This document shows positions 23,649-28,815 of a stretch of DNA of 31,794 nucleotides, in pieces. Each line of letters begins with the position of its first letter. Within the stretch, counting starts at the first letter, position 1. Where the stretch lies: the IMG/VR virus record IMGVR_UViG_3300027749_000344, positions 1-31,794 of that record; one strand, written 5' to 3'. The DNA comes from a virus. The translations under genes and the position numbers were made by a program. The notes under the pieces are model-generated. The model searched no databases and was not told the DNA's origin. It saw nothing but the letters and a program-made list of their open reading frames with translations.

Positions 23649-24415
23649 GATGTAACCTTTGCATAACTCATGGGCGAGGTCTCGCTAGAAAAGTGTTCAA
23701 TTCCTGAAAACAGGGTTTCTTGAATGGCTATTGGTTGTGTTTTAAACCATCCAACAACCAGCCAGTTATTGCGGAAGTTCAGCATATTTCCGACGATCAA
23801 AAAATGGTGTGGATTCTGCTGCAATCTCATTGCATTGAAAACGCTTAATGCATCCTGCTGATTTTTTCGCAGGTATTCCCAAACGCCCCATTCACGAACC
23901 TGAATTTCATGTGATCCACCTGTGTCCGAGAACTTAAGGTATGGTACAAAATCAGCTTTGTATCCAAGGCTTTGGTAGACATCGTCAAATAATTCCTGCT
24001 GATGTTGCGAGATAACACCATTGTTGACGTGTATTTTCCCAACAAGGTCGGCCCTGATCACCCCGATTGACTTCTTTTGTTGGTTGAGCAATTTGATTGA
24101 ATCGCCTTCATGCTTTTTAAGGATCTGAAATATTTCCTTGTCAGCCTGAAGCGACTTAGGCGATTCGCGGACATTTGTTATCGAAGTTTCTGGATCTCGA
24201 AGTTTCCATGACTCCTTTCGACTGTCTAAAGTATTTCGGATCAGATCTAGATTGCATCTGTAACGCATCCTCACAGGATTGTTTGTCATCAGCGGGTAAA
24301 CACGGATGAATTCACGCAACTCTGGCGAATAAAAGATGCTGCAAACCTTGCGACCATACTTTTTTGAGTCTTCTGGTACAGTCCGTCCAAAACAAATGCA
24401 GTCTTCCAATATCAT
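23645..24415 (-). CDS. Conserved unknown protein
   Basis: The 256-residue protein begins ILEDCICFGRTVPEDSKKYG, then VCSIFYSPELREFIRVYPL and NPVRMRYRCNLDLIRNTLDS. The start (a short Cys.C motif, TVPE.SKKYG, R.YPL) has the look of a family of uncharacterised proteins found on mobile elements; I cannot name a function. A charged helical middle is followed by a HHFLIVGNMLNFRNNWLVVG strand pair. It is coupled (ATGA) to both the DUF4326 fusion and ThyX, suggesting shared use in nucleotide or DNA metabolism. Confidence 0.7.
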   Translation of the reverse strand: MILEDCICFGRTVPEDSKKYGRKVCSIFYSPELREFIRVYPLMTNNPVRMRYRCNLDLIRNTLDSRKESWKLRDPETSITNVRESPKSLQADKEIFQILKKHEGDSIKLLNQQKKSIGVIRADLVGKIHVNNGVISQHQQELFDDVYQSLGYKADFVPYLKFSDTGGSHEIQVREWGVWEYLRKNQQDALSVFNAMRLQQNPHHFLIVGNMLNFRNNWLVVGWFKTQPIAIQETLFSGIEHFSSETSPMSYAKVTS

Positions 24416-25233
24416 ATGTCAAACTCCTTAATCAAGATGTGGCCGTGGCATGGTTCTGGATAGCACCAACAGCCCATAATCCGACCACGAAGCGATTGGT
24501 GAGTGAGTTTTCGCAGACTAGGCTTTTTCGTAAGATAATCAGCGTAGTTAGCGATAACGGTTTCACGGTCGCCGTCTTCGTCCAGAACAAAGGGATTTCC
24601 CCATATAGAGTTGCGGTCAATGCGGCAGTAAATACCCTCCGCCTGTGCTACCTTAATCAAGGCTGAATCTGTGTGCTGATTCGCTAGTTGACCGTAGCCC
24701 ATTTTCGCCAGTCTTAATCGGCGTTGCTGATCTTCAGTCAGACCGCTCAAGTCTAATTCCGTTGGGGTAGTCTTAGCCTGGTTGAAACTGGCTTTCGCTT
24801 CCTTAACATCGCGACTGTTGATCGTGTCGCGGCCATGCTCAGCAGCAATCGCCTTGGCTTGCTCGGCTATTGCTGGACGATCTTCGGCAGAAACCGAGAT
24901 GAACTCTCGTGCTGTCGTCTCGTTAGGAATGTTAACGGTCGTTAACAGTTCTCCAGCAATCGCAGCGGATTGGATCTGCATGTGCGCGAAATTTCGACTA
25001 AATCCCCACTTGCTCTGGCAATATTCCTCGAAAGTGTCAAACTCGCCTCGATAAAGCCGTTTGACCCTGATTTCCATCAAGGCTGTTCCGACTTCAACAA
25101 ACGCTTGCTTGCCGCGATTGATGACGGTTTCAAGTTGTTGCAGCTTTGTTTGTTCAAGCTCGCTTAATGATCCAGCGATAATCGTAGGATCAACGATATT
25201 AATTTCAGATTCATTCACTGGTGACAACTCCAT
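24412..25233 (-). CDS. ParB-like/DUF3102-type domain fused to DUF4326
   Basis: The product has 273 residues. Residues 30-150 contain LMEIRVKRLYRGEFDTFEEYCQSKWGFSRNFAHM-like helical sequence typical of plasmid and phage proteins related to ParB/DUF3102 N-terminal regions. Residues 200-273 hold a DUF4326 domain: IDRNSIWGNPFVL (211-215) and CWCYPEPCHGHIL (Cys255, Cys257, Cys262, His263). Between them is a short linker. The fusion joins a likely DNA-binding module to a domain of unknown, possibly base- or nucleotide-related, activity. The ATG at 25233 lies inside the csrA gene. Confidence 0.75.
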   Translation of the reverse strand: MELSPVNESEINIVDPTIIAGSLSELEQTKLQQLETVINRGKQAFVEVGTALMEIRVKRLYRGEFDTFEEYCQSKWGFSRNFAHMQIQSAAIAGELLTTVNIPNETTAREFISVSAEDRPAIAEQAKAIAAEHGRDTINSRDVKEAKASFNQAKTTPTELDLSGLTEDQQRRLRLAKMGYGQLANQHTDSALIKVAQAEGIYCRIDRNSIWGNPFVLDEDGDRETVIANYADYLTKKPSLRKLTHQSLRGRIMGCWCYPEPCHGHILIKEFDI

Positions 25234-25405
25234 TATTCCGTTGTTTCGCTTCCCACACTTCCAGCCGATCCACTCTGACTTCAAGTGGAGCTTCGACACC
25301 AATCTTGACCTTGTCGCCCCTGATCTCAGTGACGCAAACCCTAAATTGAATGGAACCGTAGTTAATGACAAGGACTTCATTGACCTTCCGTGATAGCACA
25401 AGCAT
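25211..25405 (-). CDS. csrA: CsrA-family translational regulator
   Basis: The protein has 64 residues and matches CsrA throughout: MLVLSRKVNEVLVI, then VTEIRGDKVKIGVEAP and VRVDRLEVWE. Leu4 and Arg6 of the RNA-binding N-terminal strand and the region of Arg44 are kept. CsrA dimers bind GGA motifs in mRNA leaders and control translation or stability. GGAGG lies six bases before the ATG. Here it heads a gene cluster after a tRNA-like element. It may redirect host mRNAs or act on phage transcripts. Confidence 0.93.
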   Translation of the reverse strand: MLVLSRKVNEVLVINYGSIQFRVCVTEIRGDKVKIGVEAPLEVRVDRLEVWEAKQRNNGVVTSE

Positions 25406-25774
25406 GTGTAACCTCCGTGATGCGTTTGATTTGATGCCGGGAGTGGTCAAACTCCCGGCGCGAGTATGATCAGTCAACTCCCCCTGGTATCCTTGTGAGT
25501 TCGGCAGGCTGATTGCCCACGAACAAACTCGAATCAACCAACTAGGAGTCTGTCAGCAGGCTCGATATCGGTCGGCCTCTGACAAGTCGCGTGTAGGAAT
25601 CGAACCTACCGAAAGCCCTATTGGTAAGGGCTATTGCCCAGCCGCGACAAATGCCATCCTTGGCGACCATCACCATCCATGAATCCCGTTTGACATCTGC
25701 TCATTACTGATCGCGCTCACGAACCTTCGCCACAGATGTCACCGCCACAGTCACCGGAGTTCCAAGCCTCTCTT
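25406..25774. other. Longest intergenic stretch, with a tRNA-like element and small frames
   Basis: These 369 bases hold the tRNA-like element at 25585-25648. Two small minus-strand frames cannot be excluded: a 27-codon frame that begins inside the end of the gene at 25775 (MNQSRQAAKREAWNSGDC...) and a 28-codon frame that runs into the tRNA-like element. Neither has a good ribosome site. Otherwise I see nothing. Confidence 0.5.
25585..25648 (-). tRNA. tRNA-like element lacking a normal D arm
   Basis: On the minus strand GTCGCGG pairs with ACGCGAC at six of seven positions. The T arm is perfect: GTAGG, TTCGATT, CCTAC, matching the internal B box. A 6-bp anticodon-like stem AGCCCT/AGGGCT closes the loop TACCAAT, but residue 33 is not U in that register. 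Only nine bases (CTGGGCAAT) stand where a D arm of about 17 is expected, although GGGCAATAGCCC could form an alternative small D hairpin. Total about 64 bases, with no encoded CCA. It may be a degraded phage tRNA, a mimic, or a scar of an attachment site. Confidence 0.5.
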
Positions 25775-26020
25775 TTAGCGGCCTGACGGGATTGATTCAT
25801 CACAGCACTCGTCCACTGCTGTAACCTTGGGCAACACCACTCGACTGGATGAGACTCGAAAGCCTCTGATGGCTCTGATCACATCCAGTGCAAACCGTTC
25901 CACAACGGCTGATTCCTGGTCGTCCAAATGTTCACCTGGCGAAACGGTCAGGATCGGATTTGTTTGCTTTTTGAAGCGGTCCATTTCGTCGTGAATGAAC
26001 TCTAAATCTGTCTTGGTCAT
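25775..26020 (-). CDS. Small acidic hypothetical protein
   Basis: The 81-residue protein starts MTKTDLEFIHDEMDRFKKQT with AAGGA before the ATG. It is helical, then has a segment VVERFALDVIRAIRGFRVSS. It is the last gene before the tRNA-like element. The frame upstream to 26119 is a shadow. No family recognised. Confidence 0.6.
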   Translation of the reverse strand: MTKTDLEFIHDEMDRFKKQTNPILTVSPGEHLDDQESAVVERFALDVIRAIRGFRVSSSRVVLPKVTAVDECCDESIPSGR

Positions 26021-26028
26021 GATGTTCC

Positions 26029-26346
26029 TTAAAATCTTGAACTTGAAGGAGTGCCAGCCCAGGCAAACCGATTTTCCCAGTATTCGTCGCCTTCCCACCA
26101 TTCTGGTGGCATAAAGCAATCGACCTCGTCAATCACTTGCCACTCAAGCCAATCAGGGTTGTCGAGCCGAATGACTGCTTTCTTTGCATCTCGAATGGCT
26201 CGCTCGTTTTTCAGATCGCAAAGGTGTTCGGCATAGGTCTTGGCTGGAAAGGATTTCGCCAGAATCTCAGCCCCGACTTCGTCCGAACACTTGCGTTCCT
26301 TTGAGTAGAGCCTTGCAAGCAAGGCCCCAATCTCTGGTGATGTCAT
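26029..26346 (-). CDS. Hypothetical protein
   Basis: The 105-residue protein starts with a TGATG overlap after the SSB gene. It is helical in the N-terminal half and rich in Trp and acidic residues in the C-terminal half (PPEWWEGDEYWENRFAWAG). No family recognised. Position suggests a partner of the SSB. Confidence 0.6.
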   Translation of the reverse strand: MTSPEIGALLARLYSKERKCSDEVGAEILAKSFPAKTYAEHLCDLKNERAIRDAKKAVIRLDNPDWLEWQVIDEVDCFMPPEWWEGDEYWENRFAWAGTPSSSRF

Positions 26347-27074
26347 CAGAATGGCACCCCATCAACTTCATCGTGTGGATCGAAGGCGTGCCCACTTGTG
26401 CGAGTCTGGTCAAGATGTTGTTTCATGCCCCGATCCGCATCCGTTTCAGTCGCTCCACCACCTGGCCGAACTTGCATCCGGCCTCTCAAATGTGGTGCGA
26501 CCTCCACAGACTTAGGAAGGTCCGACACAGGATTGAAACCTGTGGAGCCGCCGAACGATTCGCCGTCAGCAAGTTTCATGAAGGCGACCAGGTAGAGAGA
26601 GACACCAATATTTTTTGTCACTTTATAGGTGGCCGGTGTCACCAACATTTGACCGATACAACCACCGTAAATTTCATTGCGATTGCTGATCGGTCTACCG
26701 TGCCTGTCAATCACCATAGGTGGCTTTGATTCGCCTGTGCTGGCAGAGATCACCCAACAGCCTGATTCGGCATGGCCAGTCTTAAGATTGCCATCCTTAT
26801 CAAGCAACTTGTCGCCATCTTTGATGCAACAATTTGTGTGGGTCGTCAGCTTTCGGTATTGTTGGCCAAAAGCAATCTCTGAGATTCTTTGCATCTCAGC
26901 AATTAATTCCTCCGGCATCTCAGACTTCAACAGCAAAATATTGGCCGAATAAAACAGCCTGTTTTGCTTGTACTCGTTGGCCTTTGGCTCAAAGAGATTT
27001 GGGTAGCTCAGGACACCCTGTGGGGTCCAAGTTTTGTGTCCATAAACCGAATCAATCTTGGTTGCTGTGCTCAT
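26346..27074 (-). CDS. Phage single-strand DNA-binding protein (DUF2815-like)
   Basis: The 242-residue protein matches the DUF2815 phage SSB group: LSYPNLFEPKANEYKQNRLF near the start, then EIYGGCIGQMLVTPATYK and NIGVSLYLVAFMKLADGESFGG. The C-terminus DPHDEVDGVPF is acidic and ends in a hydrophobic dipeptide, as do SSB tails that bind partner proteins (DDDIPF in bacterial SSB). It would coat DNA during replication by the primase-helicase system. Confidence 0.82.
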   Translation of the reverse strand: MSTATKIDSVYGHKTWTPQGVLSYPNLFEPKANEYKQNRLFYSANILLLKSEMPEELIAEMQRISEIAFGQQYRKLTTHTNCCIKDGDKLLDKDGNLKTGHAESGCWVISASTGESKPPMVIDRHGRPISNRNEIYGGCIGQMLVTPATYKVTKNIGVSLYLVAFMKLADGESFGGSTGFNPVSDLPKSVEVAPHLRGRMQVRPGGGATETDADRGMKQHLDQTRTSGHAFDPHDEVDGVPF

Positions 27075-27127
27075 CTATCTGGTCCTTTTGAAAACTGTTG
27101 AGAACTGTTGAAGACTTTTAAAACTCA

Positions 27128-27155
27128 CCTGGGCCGAAGGGAGATTCGGCCCAGG
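27128..27155 (-). terminator. Strong hairpin before the SSB gene
   Basis: CCTGGGCCGAA (27128-27138) and TTCGGCCCAGG (27145-27155) form a perfect 11-bp stem with a 6-base loop; on the minus strand it is followed by TGAGTTTTAAAAG. It is 12 bases beyond the stop at 27167, in the gap before the SSB gene. The T-rich tail suggests termination or attenuation between the promoter-proximal small genes and the rest of the operon. Confidence 0.7.
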
Positions 27156-27166
27156 GTGCTGGAGAG

Positions 27167-27475
27167 TCACACCCATGAAGGTGCTCTGTTGGCTATCGCA
27201 GCTTTAGCTGTGCGGATAGCGTGATCGACAAGGTGCTTGCGAACGGTAGGTAAACCATCCTCTTCGAGCCAGCTCAATTCAGACTGAATCCAGTCGAGCT
27301 TCTGGCCAGCTTCGGCAAGCGTGATAAATTTGAGGATCCATCGCGAATCGTCGATGGTTTCCTGCGATCGCTCCAACCGTCTTGCCATAACACGGTTGAT
27401 CAGCTTTTGTTGCTCCCAAGTGCGTGCAACAATGTCCCGCAGCTCGGCTTTAACGCAGTCGGTATCGGTGCTCAT
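27167..27475 (-). CDS. Helical hypothetical protein
   Basis: The 102-residue protein is helical (ELRDIVARTWEQQKLINRVM) and then has WILKFITLAEAGQKLDWIQS. No family recognised. It closes the first transcriptional block before the hairpin at 27128-27155. Confidence 0.55.
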   Translation of the reverse strand: MSTDTDCVKAELRDIVARTWEQQKLINRVMARRLERSQETIDDSRWILKFITLAEAGQKLDWIQSELSWLEEDGLPTVRKHLVDHAIRTAKAAIANRAPSWV

Positions 27476-27690
27476 CAGATTGACTCCAGTAAGGCTTCAG
27501 AGGCTTGGATTGCGTTTTTAAGGATTCCGATTCGCTTCACGGAATGTTTGTGAATCTCGGATTGATTTAGCGGGAAAGAAGCTGCATAAACGAGCAGTTG
27601 CAATTGGTGACGCAGCTCGGCATTCTCGCGTGTCAGCCTGACAAGGTGGCTAACTTGCTGGACGTTGGTGTCGATGTTGCAATAGCTCAT
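27475..27690 (-). CDS. Small coiled-coil protein, paralogue 1
   Basis: The 71-residue protein has the heptad-like segment LVRLTRENAELRHQLQLLVY followed by AASFPLN and ends with ILKNAIQASEALLESI. Its neighbour upstream, at 27687-27914, has the same architecture and matching residues, indicating tandem duplication. Function unknown. Confidence 0.6.
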   Translation of the reverse strand: MSYCNIDTNVQQVSHLVRLTRENAELRHQLQLLVYAASFPLNQSEIHKHSVKRIGILKNAIQASEALLESI

Positions 27691-27914
27691 GACTTGTCTC
27701 CCAGTAAAGCTTCCGCTGATTTAAGCTCGTTCCCTAAAACACGATGATCTGTTGGGTAATCCAGAAAAAACGTTGTCATGTTGAACGGGATGTAGGCCGC
27801 CCAAATGAGCGATTGAAGTTGAAGCTCCAGCAACTGCACACGGCAGGCGAGACGAGTAATGCTTTCGCCTCTGGTGTAAGAGTTGTGGTGCAACATGAAT
27901 TCGGCCTTAGTCAT
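27687..27914 (-). CDS. Small coiled-coil protein, paralogue 2
   Basis: The 75-residue protein has ITRLACRVQLLELQLQSLIW, AAYIPFN and a C-terminal NELKSAEALLGDK. These align in order with RL..., QLQLLVYAASFPLN and QASEALLES of the next gene. The two overlap by ATGA. No known family. Confidence 0.6.
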   Translation of the reverse strand: MTKAEFMLHHNSYTRGESITRLACRVQLLELQLQSLIWAAYIPFNMTTFFLDYPTDHRVLGNELKSAEALLGDKS

Positions 27915-28225
27915 CGGTCGTCTCCCATGGCCAGGCTACGAACCTTTGAACAACTGATCATGGCTTGAGAAAGAAGAACTCTGGCTTCCTCGATGGTCGT
28001 CTGAGGACGGTCGAGCAGGTTGTTGATGGCTTGCAGATCCTGATAGTTCAGATCCAACCATCGTGCTCGGTTCTCTTCACGTGACTGACGATCCAAGCGG
28101 AACCGTTCGGAAAGTTCGTTGGCCATGCGTTCTTCCTCCACCTGGTGGTTGTCAAAATTCCTCAGCCCGTCACGAAGACGGGTCTGATGGTCAGCAGATA
28201 GATCTTGATCGAGTAAGGTGTTCAT
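27911..28225 (-). CDS. Acidic helical hypothetical protein
   Basis: The 104-residue protein is charged and helical, with two likely coiled coils, around RLRDGLRNFDNHQVEEERMA and NYQDLQAINNLLDRPQTTIE. GGAG in the duplicated 28-bp leader stands eight bases before its ATG. No family recognised. Confidence 0.6.
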   Translation of the reverse strand: MNTLLDQDLSADHQTRLRDGLRNFDNHQVEEERMANELSERFRLDRQSREENRARWLDLNYQDLQAINNLLDRPQTTIEEARVLLSQAMISCSKVRSLAMGDDR

Positions 28226-28249
28226 TTCGGTGACTCCAGCAAAGAGTTG
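28222..28249. repeat. Duplicated 28-bp translation leader, copy 1
   Basis: A 28-bp sequence occurs identically at 28222-28249 and 28455-28482. Each copy contains, on the minus strand, GGAGTCACCGAA just before and including the ATG of the following gene, so ribosome site and start codon are duplicated together. Confidence 0.9.
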
Positions 28250-28260
28250 TTTGAGTAAAT

Positions 28261-28458
28261 TCAGAACCAGCCACGGACAAGACGGACAACGATTCTGGCG
28301 TTGTCTTTGGTAAGTGCCTTCAACCGGCGAGCCGTATCGACTCCCATGTAATCCCGGTCATTCAGGCTGAACCGGTTATGGGTCAGGTGCGACATCAAAG
28401 CAGCACGCTGATCAGAGTTGAGAAGTTGACGACCTTTAGGGGCTTGTGTTGCGATCAT
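28261..28458 (-). CDS. Small basic protein, first gene of the early operon
   Basis: The 65-residue protein starts at the ATG at 28458 after GGAG at eight bases (in the duplicated leader), some 50 bases below the predicted promoter. It is basic: LLNSDQRAALMSHLTHNRFS and TARRLKALTKDNARIVVRLV. No family recognised; small basic first-gene products of phage operons are often DNA-binding. Confidence 0.65.
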   Translation of the reverse strand: MIATQAPKGRQLLNSDQRAALMSHLTHNRFSLNDRDYMGVDTARRLKALTKDNARIVVRLVRGWF

Positions 28459-28482
28459 TTCGGTGACTCCAGCAAAGAGTTG
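28455..28482. repeat. Duplicated 28-bp translation leader, copy 2
   Basis: This is the identical partner of the sequence at 28222-28249. The copies flank the gene at 28261-28458, so recombination between them would delete that gene and fuse the next one to this leader. Confidence 0.9.
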
Positions 28483-28514
28483 GTTAGTTTGCCACCATCT
28501 GGGTGACACGTATA

Positions 28515-28543
28515 TTTATACCTTGCCACCTTTCCACCTTCAA
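28515..28543 (-). promoter_or_regulatory. Leftward sigma70-like promoter for the early operon
   Basis: TTGAAG (28538-28543) and TATAAA (28515-28520) on the minus strand are separated by exactly 17 bp. The start would be near 28508, giving a 50-base leader before the first gene at 28458. CCACCTT occurs twice inside the spacer/-35 region and also at 31261-31267, near the right-end promoters. The iteron array lies just upstream. Confidence 0.6.
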
Positions 28544-28607
28544 TACCAAATACATAAAAATAGTAAAAAAGTTTAGAATGTATAAATATAAAGGTGTCTT
28601 TACAAAG

Positions 28608-28815
28608 TTAGTTCCAAAGTTAGTTTCACACCCCTTGGTTCCAAAACATGGTGAAACTACTTCCAAAGTGGTTCCACATTTCACGAAACATCTATTTTTA
28701 ATTGGTTCCAACTTAGTTCCAACTTGGTTCCAGCCTAGTTAGTTCCAACACAGGGGGGTATATATACCCCTGTTTGGAACTTGGAACTAACTCTCTGTTT
28801 GGAACTGGAACTTTG
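28608..28815. repeat. Iteron array: eight direct and several inverted 11-bp units
   Basis: Units of consensus TTRGTTCCAAM begin at 28608, 28635, 28657, 28668, 28702, 28713, 28724 and 28739; five of the gaps are exactly 11 or 22 bp or a multiple of it. Beyond the palindrome at 28755, inverted units (GGAAC at 28776, 28783, 28801 and 28807) follow, reaching into the end of the primase gene. An AT-rich stretch lies at 28548-28600. Iterons plus an AT-rich region and palindrome beside a primase gene are typical of a replication origin; an operator array for the promoter at 28515 is the alternative. Confidence 0.8.
28755..28770. repeat. Perfect 16-bp palindrome inside a larger inverted repeat
   Basis: GGGGTATATATACCCC is perfectly self-complementary. 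It is the centre of an imperfect inverted repeat from 28742 to 28780 whose arms contain opposed GTTCCAA/TTGGAAC iteron cores with one inserted base. The array changes orientation at this point, so the palindrome is its axis of symmetry. Confidence 0.9.

Noticed and set aside
28503-28742. Plus-strand frame of 79 codons through the iterons
   Set aside because: Its sequence merely translates the repeats (LVPKLVSHPLVP...); no ribosome site.
28608-28815. CRISPR-like array
   Set aside because: Units are only 11 bp, partly directly adjacent and in both orientations, with no unique spacers of constant length and no cas genes.
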